From Arthrobacter sp. SLBN-122 (GTDB lineage: Bacteria; Actinomycetota; Actinomycetes; Actinomycetales; Micrococcaceae): a DNA stretch of 64,000 bases. The position numbers were made by a program, and so were the translations under genes. The stretch spans positions 1,240,001 to 1,304,000 of the forward strand of contig NZ_VFMS01000001.1 in assembly GCF_006715165.1 (NCBI RefSeq), given 5' to 3'. Position 1 is the first letter of the stretch. Every line of letters begins with the position of its first letter. The notes below the pieces were generated by a model. That model made no database searches. It was not told the DNA's origin and saw only the letters and a list, made by a program, of their open reading frames with translations. Shown in pieces: positions 25,614-34,215 of the stretch.

Positions 25614-27179
25614 GTGTCAGTGTTTCTCGGCGAAATACTCGCCCACCCCGCCCTTGCTGCCGCCGACCCCCTGGTCCATCCGCTGGGCGCGGTGGCCGAC
25701 GCGCAGCCGGTCCGCTGGGTCCACTCCAGCGAGGTGCTGGACATCGCTCCCCTGCTCCGCGGCGGCGAACTGCTGCTCTGCGGCGGGATAACCCTGGCCA
25801 CGGCCACGCCGGCAAAACGTGAAGACTACGTGCGCGAACTGGCCCAGCGCGGCATTGCGGCGCTCGCCATCGAGACCGGCGGCGCCCTGCCCGAGATCCC
25901 GGCCGACATGCTTGCAAAGGCCGAGGAATTCGGCCTTCCGGTAGTGGAGCTGCGCAAGGTGGTGCCTTTTGTGGGCGTCATGCAGGCCATCAATTCGATG
26001 CTGGTCAGCGAGTCCGTGGGGCACCTGCAGCAGGCCGACGCCGCCACGCGCGCCATGGCCGCCGAACTGGCCCACGGTGCTTCGCTCGACAAGATCCTGG
26101 GCGTGCTGGCCGGCATCACCGGTTCCGCTGTGACGCTCACCTCCCCGTGGGGAGTCACCATGGGCAGCGCGGCGCCAGAGGATTGGGAGGACGACGGCGA
26201 CGCGCGGGCAGGCGTGCAGGACGCGTTTTCCGGGGTGGCCGGCGAAACAGTGGTCACCGTGGACATCCCTGTGCGCGGGGTCCTCATGGGCCGGCTGGAG
26301 GTGCGGGTGCCTGACGCTGCGGACCTGGCACTGGCGCAGGTGGCAGGGGAACGCGCCGTGGACATCCTGGGCCTGGCACTGCTGCAGCACACCCCGCCCG
26401 GGCTGCATGCCCTGGCGGGCGCCGAACTGATGCGGGCCGTGCTTCACTCTGCCCCCGAGTGGCGCCTGGAGCAGCTCGCGCCGGCCGCCGGCTTCCCCAT
26501 TGACTCCCCCGCCGTGGTGGCAGCAATCCACGCGGCATCGCCGCAGGAGCTGCGCGGCGCCGTCGAAACCTTCCTGAGCTCGCAGCGCATCCCGTGCGCT
26601 GCGTACCTGGACGATGCCGAACTGGTGGTCATGATCGGCCTGCCCTGCACGGACACCGCCGGCGAACGGCGGCAGCTCCTGGAATCGCTCCGCGGGCTGG
26701 AAGGGGACCATGATGCGGTGATCGCCGTCGGTCCGGTAGCCGGCGGGGTGGCTGACGCTGCCTGGTCCCTGGCCGAAGCCCGCCGCACCTTGGAGGTGCG
26801 CCAGATCCGGCGGCGGAACGCCTCGACGCGCAGGCGGTTCCCGGCCCGCGGCCTGGTGGTGGTGGACGCCGACGACGCCGCCGTGGAGAGCCTCTCCCTG
26901 ACCTGCCTCGACGGCTCAGCGCGCGAGGCGTTCGTCAACCGGCATCTGCGCGCAGTGTTGGAGCATGATGCGCAGCGACAGTCCCAGCTGCTGGAGACCC
27001 TGCAGGTGTGGCTGGACTCAGGCTGCAACACGGCGCAGTCCGCACGCGAACTGCACCTGGAGCGGCAGTCGATGCACCACAGGCTGCAGCGGATCTTCGA
27101 GCTGTGCGGCGGCGACCCGCGGGGCACCGGGCGGCTCGCGGCGCTGCACCTGGCTGCACGGATGGCCGGGCTGCCATAA
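25614..27179 (+). CDS. PucR family transcriptional regulator
   Basis: 521 residues. An N-terminal PucR sensory domain (about 1-125; GGELLLCGGITL, LPVVELRKVVPF) and a C-terminal helix-turn-helix (about 465-515; CNTAQSARELHLERQSMHHR), with the GGDEF-like middle region usual for the family. PucR proteins activate purine or ureide use and similar nitrogen catabolism. It is divergent from the NCS1 permease operon. The GTG start at 25614 has no Shine-Dalgarno, so the mRNA may be leaderless. Its 3' end converges on the DHFR-like gene with a 15-base gap. Confidence 0.88.
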   Translation: MSVFLGEILAHPALAAADPLVHPLGAVADAQPVRWVHSSEVLDIAPLLRGGELLLCGGITLATATPAKREDYVRELAQRGIAALAIETGGALPEIPADMLAKAEEFGLPVVELRKVVPFVGVMQAINSMLVSESVGHLQQADAATRAMAAELAHGASLDKILGVLAGITGSAVTLTSPWGVTMGSAAPEDWEDDGDARAGVQDAFSGVAGETVVTVDIPVRGVLMGRLEVRVPDAADLALAQVAGERAVDILGLALLQHTPPGLHALAGAELMRAVLHSAPEWRLEQLAPAAGFPIDSPAVVAAIHAASPQELRGAVETFLSSQRIPCAAYLDDAELVVMIGLPCTDTAGERRQLLESLRGLEGDHDAVIAVGPVAGGVADAAWSLAEARRTLEVRQIRRRNASTRRRFPARGLVVVDADDAAVESLSLTCLDGSAREAFVNRHLRAVLEHDAQRQSQLLETLQVWLDSGCNTAQSARELHLERQSMHHRLQRIFELCGGDPRGTGRLAALHLAARMAGLP

Positions 27180-27194
27180 CTAGCCGCCGAATAC

Positions 27195-27758
27195 TTAACG
27201 CTTCGTTTGGTACCTGGAAAGCACCACACCTTCGGGAAACGTCCGGGCCTCCACCAGGCTCAGCTTGACCCAGTGGTCCAGGGCAGTGAAGAAGGGCGTG
27301 CCGCCGCCTACCAGGACCGGATGGGAGACGATCACGTACTCGTCGATCAGCCCGGAACGCATGGCTGCCCGGGCGAGGGTGGCACCGCCGATGTCCATGG
27401 GGCCGCCTTCTTCCGCTTTGAGCCTGGTGATCTCAGCGACCGCGTCGCCGATGACCAGCCGGGTGTTCCAGTCGACTGTGCGGGTGGTGGAGGAGAACAC
27501 CACCTTCGGCATGTCCCGCCAGCGGTGGGCGAACTCGACGTGCGCCGGTGTGACGCCAGGCTGCCGGTCAGCCGTGGGCCAGTCGGCGCTCATCGTCTCC
27601 CACAATTTGCGCCCGTACAGCGCCAGGCCCGTCGCCCCCACCCGGTCGGACCACCACTGGAACAACTCGTCGCTCGGTACGCTCCACCCGAGGTCGTCGC
27701 CGGGCGCGGCAATGTAGCCGTCCAGGCTCACGTTCATGGCGAAGGCCAGTTTGCGCAT
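27195..27758 (-). CDS. Dihydrofolate reductase family protein (RibD C-terminal domain)
   Basis: 187 residues: MRKLAFAMNVSLDGYIA at the N-terminus, YGRKLWETM and GGATLARAA later, as in the RibD-C/YwjB-like branch that binds NADPH. It is not a true DHFR. Start ATG 27758; earlier in-frame starts add a non-conserved leader. It may be co-transcribed after the IclR gene, which stops at 27821, 62 bases upstream on the same strand. Substrate unknown. Confidence 0.85.
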   Translation of the reverse strand: MRKLAFAMNVSLDGYIAAPGDDLGWSVPSDELFQWWSDRVGATGLALYGRKLWETMSADWPTADRQPGVTPAHVEFAHRWRDMPKVVFSSTTRTVDWNTRLVIGDAVAEITRLKAEEGGPMDIGGATLARAAMRSGLIDEYVIVSHPVLVGGGTPFFTALDHWVKLSLVEARTFPEGVVLSRYQTKR

Positions 27759-27820
27759 GGCGTCAGTCTTCCCTGAGCCGGCATTCGTTGTACAGAGCAG
27801 CACGGCACGGGATTATCGGG

Positions 27821-28657
27821 TCAGGTTGCCGGGCGGCCGCCCAGGCGGGTGGTGACCTTGGCGGCGGCGGCCACGCAGGCCTCGCCCAGGCTCCCGAACT
27901 GTTCCTTCGACACCCGGAATCGGGGGGCGGGGATCAGGACGGCAGCCACCACGTCGCCGCGGTGGTCCCGGACGGGGGCGGCCACGCCCACCTCGTCCAT
28001 TGACGATTCGCCGTAGTTTCCCGCCCATCCCCGTTGTGCCACATCCTGGAGCCTGGCTTCGTAAGCCGCCAATCCGGCGTCGTCCAGTCCAGGGAAGGTG
28101 ATGGTTCCGCTGCGCAGCAGCTCCCGCACCCGCTCTGCCGGCAGAGTGGAGAGGAACACCTGCACGGAGGCGCTCATGGCGTCCCGGTAGCGCGCTCCAA
28201 GGGGCGTGGTGTGCTTGATCTGGTGGTGGCTGGCGATTTGCTCCACGCAGATGGCCTCGTCGCCGTTCCACAGCATCAGTGCACTGGTCTCCCCGGTCTG
28301 CTCGGTCAATTGCCGCAGGACCGGATATGCCACGCGCCGTTCCTCCATCTCGGCCAGCAGCGGTCCGGCGACGGCGATGAGGCCCAGTCCCAACCGGAAC
28401 CGCTTGGTTTCCGGATCCCGTTCCACCAGGTTTTCCTGCTCGAAGGTGGCAAGGATCCGGGAAACGCTGCTCTTGTGCATGCCCACGCGGTTGGCAATTT
28501 CGGTGACGCCCAGCAGCGGTTCGTCCGCCGTGAAGGTGCGCAGGACGGCAATGGCATTGACGACGACGGAGGCGCCTTTGGCGTCCGTCCCGCCATTGGT
28601 GCCGGTGCCGCTGCCGTTGCTGTCGGAGGTTGTTGCAGGAGTCATGGTGGACACCAT
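27821..28657 (-). CDS. IclR family transcriptional regulator
   Basis: 278 residues. A Ser/Thr/Gly-rich N-terminal tail of about 30 residues is followed by a winged helix-turn-helix (VTEIANRVGMHKSSVSRIL) and the IclR effector domain (from about 100; SGTITFPG, MDEVGVAAPVRDH). It lies directly downstream of the MFS-creatinase operon but behind a hairpin at 28692-28725, so it is probably a separate unit. It is the obvious candidate to bind the two operator-like sites at 31480 and 31627. Confidence 0.88.
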   Translation of the reverse strand: MVSTMTPATTSDSNGSGTGTNGGTDAKGASVVVNAIAVLRTFTADEPLLGVTEIANRVGMHKSSVSRILATFEQENLVERDPETKRFRLGLGLIAVAGPLLAEMEERRVAYPVLRQLTEQTGETSALMLWNGDEAICVEQIASHHQIKHTTPLGARYRDAMSASVQVFLSTLPAERVRELLRSGTITFPGLDDAGLAAYEARLQDVAQRGWAGNYGESSMDEVGVAAPVRDHRGDVVAAVLIPAPRFRVSKEQFGSLGEACVAAAAKVTTRLGGRPAT

Positions 28658-28691
28658 CTTTCCTCATGCGCAGGTATTTGGCCGGGACGGC

Positions 28692-28725
28692 GGAAGCGGC
28701 GCCACGTGTCCGTGGCGCCGCTTCC
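28692..28725 (-). terminator. Hairpin after the creatinase gene
   Basis: Perfect 15-base arms GGAAGCGGCGCCACG (28692-28706) and its complement (28711-28725) with a four-base loop, 13 bases after the creatinase stop. Confidence 0.75.
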
Positions 28726-28737
28726 CGGTACTGATTG

Positions 28738-29994
28738 TTAGCCCTGGATGATGTTGTGCTCCGGGCCGAAGGGGAACTTGGTGATGTTCTCCACCGTGTT
28801 GTCCTCGCCAATGACCAGGATGTCGTGTTCGCGGTAGCCGCCTGCGCCGGGCAGGCCGTCCGCCACGGTGATCATGGGCTCCATGGACACCACCATGCCT
28901 GGTTCCAGTACCGTGTCGATGTCCTCGCGCAGTTCCAGGCCGGCTTCGCGGCCGTAGTAGTGGCTGAGGACGCCGAAGGAGTGGCCGTAGCCGAAGGTGC
29001 GGTTGGCCAGCAGGCCGTGGCTGATGTAGATCTCGTTGAGCTCGGCGGCGATGTCCTTGCAGACGGCGCCGGGCTTGATGAGTTCCAGGCCGCGCTTGTG
29101 GACCTCCACGTTGATGTTCCACAGTTCCAGGGACCGTTCGTCCGGCTGGCCCAGGAAGAGGGTGCGCTCCAGGGCGGTGTAGTAGCCGGAGGTCATCGGG
29201 AAGCAGTTGAGCGAGAGGATGTCGCCCTGCTGCAGCTTCCGGGTGGTGGCCCAGTTGTGCGCGCCGTCGGTGTTGATGCCGGACTGGAACCACACCCAGG
29301 TGTCGCGGACCTCGCGGTGCGGGAACGTGCGGGCGATCTCGTGCACCATGGCCTCGGTGCCGATCAGTGCCACCTCGTACTCGGTGATGCCCTCGCGGAT
29401 GGCGTTGCGGATGGCTTCGCCGCCCAGGTCGCCGATGCGGGCGCCATGCTTGATGACCTCGATTTCCTCGGCGGACTTGATCATGCGCTGGCGCATGGCG
29501 TCCTGCGAGACATCCAGAAGTTCTGCCCCCGGGAAGGCTGCGGCGATCTTCTCGCGGGTCAGGCCCGGGAGGAAGTCGTCCTCGACGCCCAGCCGGGAGG
29601 CCTTGACGCCGCGCTGGCGCAGAGCCTCCTGCAGGCCGAAGAAGAAGTTGTCGCGGCGCCAGTCGGTGTAGACGATGTTCTCGCCGTAGGAGGTGCGCCA
29701 CGGCATGCCGGCGTCGATGTTCGCGGTGACGGTGACGGAATCCTCTGCCGTAACCACCAGGGCGTAGTTGCGGCCGAACGTGGTGTACAGGAAGTCGGAG
29801 TAGTACTTGATGCCGTGGTAGCTGGTCAGGATGACGGCGTCCAGGTCCTTGGCGGCCATGATCCGGCGGAGCCCGCCCAGGCGGCGCTCGAACTCTGCGT
29901 CGGAGAACGTGAGCTTGCCCTTGGAGCCGATGTGGAGGACCTTGAGGCGCTCGAGTTCGGCGATGGACGAGGCGTTATCGGTGGTGATAGTCAC
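28738..29994 (-). CDS. Creatinase (creatine amidinohydrolase)
   Basis: 418 residues. It hydrolyses creatine to sarcosine and urea. The whole length resembles the known Pseudomonas creatinase: TSYHGIKYYSDFLYTTFGR, NIVYTDWRRDNFF, WFQSGINTDGAHN, LSLNCFPM, ALERTLFLGQ, RTFGYGHSFGVLSHYYGREA split over its conserved blocks, and EPGMVVSMEPM. The pita-bread fold is shared with M24 aminopeptidases, but the creatinase pattern, not the metal-ligand set, is what matches. It follows an MHS transporter on the same strand after 91 bases, so import and cleavage are coupled. I am confident in the enzyme family, slightly less in creatine as the sole substrate. Confidence 0.9.
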   Translation of the reverse strand: MTITTDNASSIAELERLKVLHIGSKGKLTFSDAEFERRLGGLRRIMAAKDLDAVILTSYHGIKYYSDFLYTTFGRNYALVVTAEDSVTVTANIDAGMPWRTSYGENIVYTDWRRDNFFFGLQEALRQRGVKASRLGVEDDFLPGLTREKIAAAFPGAELLDVSQDAMRQRMIKSAEEIEVIKHGARIGDLGGEAIRNAIREGITEYEVALIGTEAMVHEIARTFPHREVRDTWVWFQSGINTDGAHNWATTRKLQQGDILSLNCFPMTSGYYTALERTLFLGQPDERSLELWNINVEVHKRGLELIKPGAVCKDIAAELNEIYISHGLLANRTFGYGHSFGVLSHYYGREAGLELREDIDTVLEPGMVVSMEPMITVADGLPGAGGYREHDILVIGEDNTVENITKFPFGPEHNIIQG

Positions 29995-30085
29995 AGGGGT
30001 GGTGCCTTTCTAATGGATGCCAGCTGCTGTTGATGCAGTTGGTGTTGGTTTGCGTAGTGAGGTTGGTTTAGGGGCCTCTGGTTGC

Positions 30086-31486
30086 TCAGAGGTGTTTGAG
30101 GGGTTTCCGCGACGTTTCGGCGGCGAACAGCACGGCCACCAGGGATACGGCGGAGGCGGCCACCAGGTACCAGCCGGGGGCCAGCTTGCTCTGGGTGAGG
30201 CCGATCAGCAGGGTGGCCATGAACGGCGCGGTGCCGCCGAAGAGCGCGTTGGAGAGGTTGAAGCTGACGGCGAAGCCGCTGTACCGGACCTTGGTGGGGA
30301 ACAGTTCGGCAAGGAAGCTGGGCAGGGTGCCGTCGTTCAGGGTGAGCATGCCGCCCAGCAGGATCTGGACCAGGACGATGACCAGGAAGTTGCCGGTGTC
30401 CAGCAGCATGAAGGCCGGGACGGTCAGGAGCATGAACAGCACGGAGGCGGTGATCAGCATGCGCTTGCGGCCGAACCGGTCTGACGCGATGCCGGTCAGG
30501 AAGATGAAGCCGATGTAGCTGGCCAGGGCGATGGTGGTGGCCAGGAAGGATTCGGTGGGCCCGAAGCCCAGTTCCTCGGACAGGTAGGTGGGCATGTAGC
30601 TGAGGATGACGTAGAAGCCGACGGCGTTGAGCAGGACTGCGCCGCAGGCGATGATCAGCTGTCTGCGGTAAGTCCTGAACATGTCCAGGGCAGGCGCTTT
30701 GGGTGCTGATTCTTCCTGCTCAGCCAGGGCGCGGAAGGCAGGAGTGTCTTCGAGCTTGGTGCGGATGTAGCGACCGATCAGGCCCATGGGGGCGGCCAGG
30801 AGGAACGGCAGCCGCCAGCCCCACTCGTGCAGCTGTTCGGTGCTGAGCACCGAGCTGAGGAGCGCCGCGATCAGTGAGCCCAGGAGCAGGCCCGCTGCGG
30901 TGCTGGCCGGCACCACGGCGGCATAGAGTCCGCGGCGGTTGGCCGGCGCGTATTCCACCAGGAAGGCTGAGGCGCCTGCGTATTCGCCGGCTGCCGAGAA
31001 CCCTTGGACCACCCGGACCAGGAGCAGCAGGAGCGGAGCCAGCATGCCGATGGTGGCGTAGCCCGGGATGAGGGCGATGCAGAAGGTGGAGACGGACATG
31101 ATGACGATGGAGAGGGACAGGGCTTTGCGCCTGCCGAGCTTGTCGCCGATATGGCCCCAGAAGAAGCCGCCCAGGGGACGGACGAAGAAGGAAATGGCAA
31201 AGACGCCGAAAGTTGCCAGCAGTGCGGTCTGCCGGTCCGCCTCGGGGAAGAAGACCGAGGAGATGACGGCCGCGAGGTAGCCGTACACGGCGTAGTCGAA
31301 CCACTCGACGAAGTTGCCGATGAAGCTCGCGGTAACCACCCGTCGTCGTACATCTTTGCTGGGCACCGTATTGTCCACGCCATGCCCTGCCCGGGCAGGA
31401 GCATTGCCGTCATTGGCAACGACTCCTGCGGGGGGTGAGGTTGATTCTGTATTCAATGGAACCACCAGAGAAAGTAGGAGTTGCAT
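30086..31486 (-). CDS. MHS-family MFS transporter, probable creatine/osmolyte-type importer
   Basis: About 466 residues, 12 membrane helices after an N-terminal cytosolic tail. MHS (metabolite:H+ symporter) markers: NFVEWFDYAVYGYLA, RPLGGFFWGHIGDKLGRRKA, GFSAAGEYAGASAF and WGWRLPFLLA. It is the first gene of the transporter-creatinase operon. Start uncertain: the ATG at 31486 lies inside an operator-like repeat and has no Shine-Dalgarno. Later in-frame starts are possible: a TTG about ten codons in, preceded by GGTGG, and a GTG about 36 codons in, preceded by GGCAGGG. The substrate is inferred from the creatinase neighbour. Confidence 0.83.
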   Translation of the reverse strand: MQLLLSLVVPLNTESTSPPAGVVANDGNAPARAGHGVDNTVPSKDVRRRVVTASFIGNFVEWFDYAVYGYLAAVISSVFFPEADRQTALLATFGVFAISFFVRPLGGFFWGHIGDKLGRRKALSLSIVIMSVSTFCIALIPGYATIGMLAPLLLLLVRVVQGFSAAGEYAGASAFLVEYAPANRRGLYAAVVPASTAAGLLLGSLIAALLSSVLSTEQLHEWGWRLPFLLAAPMGLIGRYIRTKLEDTPAFRALAEQEESAPKAPALDMFRTYRRQLIIACGAVLLNAVGFYVILSYMPTYLSEELGFGPTESFLATTIALASYIGFIFLTGIASDRFGRKRMLITASVLFMLLTVPAFMLLDTGNFLVIVLVQILLGGMLTLNDGTLPSFLAELFPTKVRYSGFAVSFNLSNALFGGTAPFMATLLIGLTQSKLAPGWYLVAASAVSLVAVLFAAETSRKPLKHL

Positions 31487-31509
31487 CTGTTGCAACGTGG
31501 TTGTTTCAA
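31480..31509 (-). promoter_or_regulatory. Compound operator, copy 1 (GTTGC-N7-GCAAC-N4-TTG-N3-CAA)
   Basis: GTTGCATCTGTTGCAAC (31480-31496) is followed by four bases and TTGTTTCAA (31501-31509). The same 30-bp layout recurs at 31627-31656. It covers the predicted transcription start of the MFS-creatinase operon, fitting a repressor site. Confidence 0.65.
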
Positions 31510-31537
31510 GATAGGCCGTGACGCGCACCACAGTCAA
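31508..31537 (-). promoter_or_regulatory. Promoter of the MFS-creatinase operon
   Basis: On the minus strand TTGACT (31537-31532) and TATCTT (31513-31508) are spaced by 18 bases, near-consensus for a housekeeping sigma factor. Transcription should start near 31501, inside operator copy 1. Confidence 0.65.
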
Positions 31538-31626
31538 TAGGTGCAGCGCAGATTTATCCCCTTAGTTTCCGACGGAAACAGTACCTGCGCGGAAGACCAT
31601 AAGGAGGAGTTCCACCGCTAGGGCAT

Positions 31627-31656
31627 GTTGCGCTCATTGCAACAAAGTTGAAACAA
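31627..31656. promoter_or_regulatory. Compound operator, copy 2
   Basis: GTTGCGCTCATTGCAAC (31627-31643), four bases, then TTGAAACAA (31648-31656). It has the same geometry as copy 1, 147 bases away, which is about 14 helical turns, so DNA looping by one regulator is possible. It is also 68 bases upstream of the plus-strand gene at 31724. Confidence 0.6.
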
Positions 31657-31723
31657 GCGGACGCTGCCGAAAAAGGGTCCTAAGACACGGGCCAAAAACC
31701 CCGCCCTGCCGCATACTTTCGCC

Positions 31724-32188
31724 ATGGACGTTGCAGCGCGAAAACCGGACCGGATCCTGCTCGCGCTGGTGGGCGTGGTGGTGGTTCTGGTGGTTGTTGC
31801 GCTGGCTGTGGTGTTCACCCGGGGTGAGCCGGCCCCGCTGGATCAGTCCAGCCCTGCCGGAGTGGTCCAGCAGTACAGCAAGGCCGTGATCGACGGCGAC
31901 ATTCCCACCGCCCAGTCCTTCCTCACGCCGGGTGCCCGGAGCAGTTGCCGGGGATCCTATCCAGGTGAACCCCGCCCCGCCCGCGTTGTGTTGATTTCGA
32001 CGACGGAGCGAACGGATTCTGCCACCGTGAGGGTTTCGATCGTCCAGTCATCCCAGGGCGGACCGTTCGGCCCGTCGGAGTATGAGATGGAGGAAGCCTT
32101 CTTGCTCCTGAAAGTGAATGGGAAGTGGATGATTGACCAGCCGCCGTATCCCCTGACGGCCTGCTCCGTAGTTCCGGCCAAGCAATGA
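31724..32188 (+). CDS. Single-pass membrane-anchored protein of unknown function
   Basis: 154 residues. One N-terminal membrane segment (about 11-32, rich in Val) leads to an extracytoplasmic domain with a conserved-looking stretch VVQQYSKAVIDGDIPTAQSF, typical of NTF2-like or DUF4878-like domains, and KVNGKWMIDQPP. Its stop overlaps the next gene's start as ATGA. Function unknown. Confidence 0.72.
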   Translation: MDVAARKPDRILLALVGVVVVLVVVALAVVFTRGEPAPLDQSSPAGVVQQYSKAVIDGDIPTAQSFLTPGARSSCRGSYPGEPRPARVVLISTTERTDSATVRVSIVQSSQGGPFGPSEYEMEEAFLLLKVNGKWMIDQPPYPLTACSVVPAKQ

Positions 32189-33945
32189 CGGCGCCGGCAG
32201 CCCCAGCAGTCCGCGCGCAGGCCAGCGGCCTGGCAACCCTCCGCCGGCTGATCCTGTATGTCCTGCTGTTTGCTTTGGTGGTTATCACGGCGTCAGGCCT
32301 CAGCGGACTGCTGGAGCGCCTTTTCCGTACGGCGTCAGTCCTTGTCCAGGGCGACGTGGCCGGCCTGGCCCTGTCCCTGGCCTTCACCCTGATCGGCGGC
32401 CCGCTTGCGCTCCTTCTGTGGTGGTTCGTGTGGAGGCGGCTCGACGACGAGTCGGAGCGGACAGCCGCAGGCTGGGGGCTCTACCTCACCGGGATGTATG
32501 CAGTCTCCCTCATCATTGCCACCACATCGCTGCTGAACCTGGCCGCATCCTTCCTTGAATTCCAGGCAGCCCAGTGGCCGTCCCCCTTGGCCAACGGCCT
32601 TGTGTGGGGAGCCATCTGGTGGTGGCACCGGTGGATGTGGAAGCACCCGCACAGATCCCCGCGGCATCTCGAAGATATCCGGGTGCTCATCGGGTGGGTC
32701 TTCGGCTTGCTGCTGGGCGCAGGCACCGCTATTGCCGCACTGAGCTCACTGCTGGACGTCGCGATCCGCGGCTTCACCTCCACTGCCACCCTGGAACCCT
32801 GGTGGTTTCCCATCCTGCGGTCCCTCATTTGGGCAGCCGGCGGCGCGGTGGTGTGGTGGTGGCACTGGATCAGGGAAGGCGGGCGGCGCTTCCAGACAGC
32901 ACTGGTGGACGTCACCATCATCGCCGTAGGAATCTTCGTCGCTGGCATCACGGCTTTGGGCGGGCTGGGCCTCATCCTGTTTGTGCTCCTGCGGCTGGCG
33001 TTCGACCGCAGCGAGCCGCTGAACCTCCTCCTCGAACCGCTCGCCCCGGCCATCGCGGCCGCCGTCATCGGGGCCGTGGTCTGGCGGTACCACCGCACCG
33101 AGTCCGTCCACAGGTCCACCCGGACCCGCCGGGCCAGCCTGCTGGTGACGTCGGCTGTGGCACTCGCGGCAGCGGCTTCCGGCGTGGGGGTAGTGGTGAA
33201 TGCCTTGCTCGCCGCAGCGGTGTCGCCGCTGGCCGGCGGCGCCACGCGCACCCTTCTTCTGGGCGGCATCAGTTCGCTGGTGGTGGGAGGCCCGGTATGG
33301 TGGCTGGCCTGGAAGCCGAGGCGCCAACCGCGGACGGCAGACGACATTCCCCCCGGCCGGCGGCTCTATCTGGTGGCGTTTTTTGGTGTCAGCGCGGTGG
33401 TGGCGCTCATTACACTGCTGGTCATTGGCTACCGGCTGTTCGAATTCCTGCTGGGCGATGTTTCGGCTGGAAGCCTCCTGGACCGCGTCCGGGCACCACT
33501 GGGACTCCTGGTGGCCGCCGGGCTGGTGGCGGGTTACCACTTTGCTCTGTGGCGGCACGACCGGGCACTGCTTGCTGCCGCGGCCCCAGTGCACCAGCGG
33601 GTGATTGACCAGGTCACGCTGATCAGCGGCTACGCACAGGACGCAGTGGACCCGGAGGTTTTGGCGCGCGGCATCACTGATGCCACCGGCGGCGCCAAGG
33701 TGACCACGTGGCTCAGGGCGGACGACGACGGCACCGGACTTCCGCCGTCGTCCGTCCCTTCTGGCGGGGTTGATGAGGTCATCCGGCAGGTGGCAGCGGC
33801 CCTGGAGGGCGTGACGCCCCGGCACGTCCTGGTGATTGCGGGGCCGGGGACGCGGCTGGAAATCGCCCCGCTGGTTGCCGCGGGCGCGGAAACCTGGAAG
33901 GCTGCGAGCGCTGCCCGCACGCCGGCTGCTTCGGGTACCGATTAG
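32185..33945 (+). CDS. Multi-pass membrane protein with DUF5671-like repeats
   Basis: 586 residues, with about twelve hydrophobic segments arranged in three or four similar blocks: a four-helix unit ending in a Trp-rich WW.W.R.. loop (LLWWFVWRRLDDE, IWWWHRWMW, VVWWWHWIR, VWWLAWKPRR). This fits repeated DUF5671-type domains. The last about 110 residues are soluble. Near 33724-33752 the coding sequence contains a 9-bp inverted repeat matching the core of the palindrome family (GACGACGGC/GCCGTCGTC). Function unknown. Confidence 0.75.
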   Translation: MTAPAAPAVRAQASGLATLRRLILYVLLFALVVITASGLSGLLERLFRTASVLVQGDVAGLALSLAFTLIGGPLALLLWWFVWRRLDDESERTAAGWGLYLTGMYAVSLIIATTSLLNLAASFLEFQAAQWPSPLANGLVWGAIWWWHRWMWKHPHRSPRHLEDIRVLIGWVFGLLLGAGTAIAALSSLLDVAIRGFTSTATLEPWWFPILRSLIWAAGGAVVWWWHWIREGGRRFQTALVDVTIIAVGIFVAGITALGGLGLILFVLLRLAFDRSEPLNLLLEPLAPAIAAAVIGAVVWRYHRTESVHRSTRTRRASLLVTSAVALAAAASGVGVVVNALLAAAVSPLAGGATRTLLLGGISSLVVGGPVWWLAWKPRRQPRTADDIPPGRRLYLVAFFGVSAVVALITLLVIGYRLFEFLLGDVSAGSLLDRVRAPLGLLVAAGLVAGYHFALWRHDRALLAAAAPVHQRVIDQVTLISGYAQDAVDPEVLARGITDATGGAKVTTWLRADDDGTGLPPSSVPSGGVDEVIRQVAAALEGVTPRHVLVIAGPGTRLEIAPLVAAGAETWKAASAARTPAASGTD

Positions 33946-34050
33946 CCCGATCCTCAAGATTTGCCAAGTTTATCCTGCCAGTGGATTAATCCTCTTCCTT
34001 TGGCTTTGCGGGGTGCCTAGTGTGGCACACATGCTTGCCAAGGGGGATAA

Positions 34051-34215
34051 ATGAAAAGCACCACCGAAGGTTCTCAGGACGCCGCAAACCAGGACACGCA
34101 GCAGGTGGCGGCGCCAAATTCCATGGACTCAGAAGGCAACGTTGCCGAGTGGACGTCTGACTGCCTTCTCACACTCAAGAGTCCCATCCGCTTCATCCGG
34201 GCCGACTGGCCCTAA
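34051..34215 (+). CDS. Possible 54-residue protein
   Basis: A short frame with a strong Shine-Dalgarno (AGGGGGA) four bases before the ATG. The product is polar, Gln/Ser/Asp-rich at the N-terminus, with SPIRFIRADWP at the C-terminus. No relative is recognised. The rest of the 33946-34377 gap shows nothing else. It could be a real small protein or the remnant of a longer one. Confidence 0.35.
   Translation: MKSTTEGSQDAANQDTQQVAAPNSMDSEGNVAEWTSDCLLTLKSPIRFIRADWP

Noticed and set aside
28738..29994. Annotation as a generic Xaa-Pro aminopeptidase
   Set aside because: The fold family is shared, but the extended agreement with creatinase-specific blocks (for example INTDGAHN and GHSFGVLSHYYGREAG) favours creatinase.
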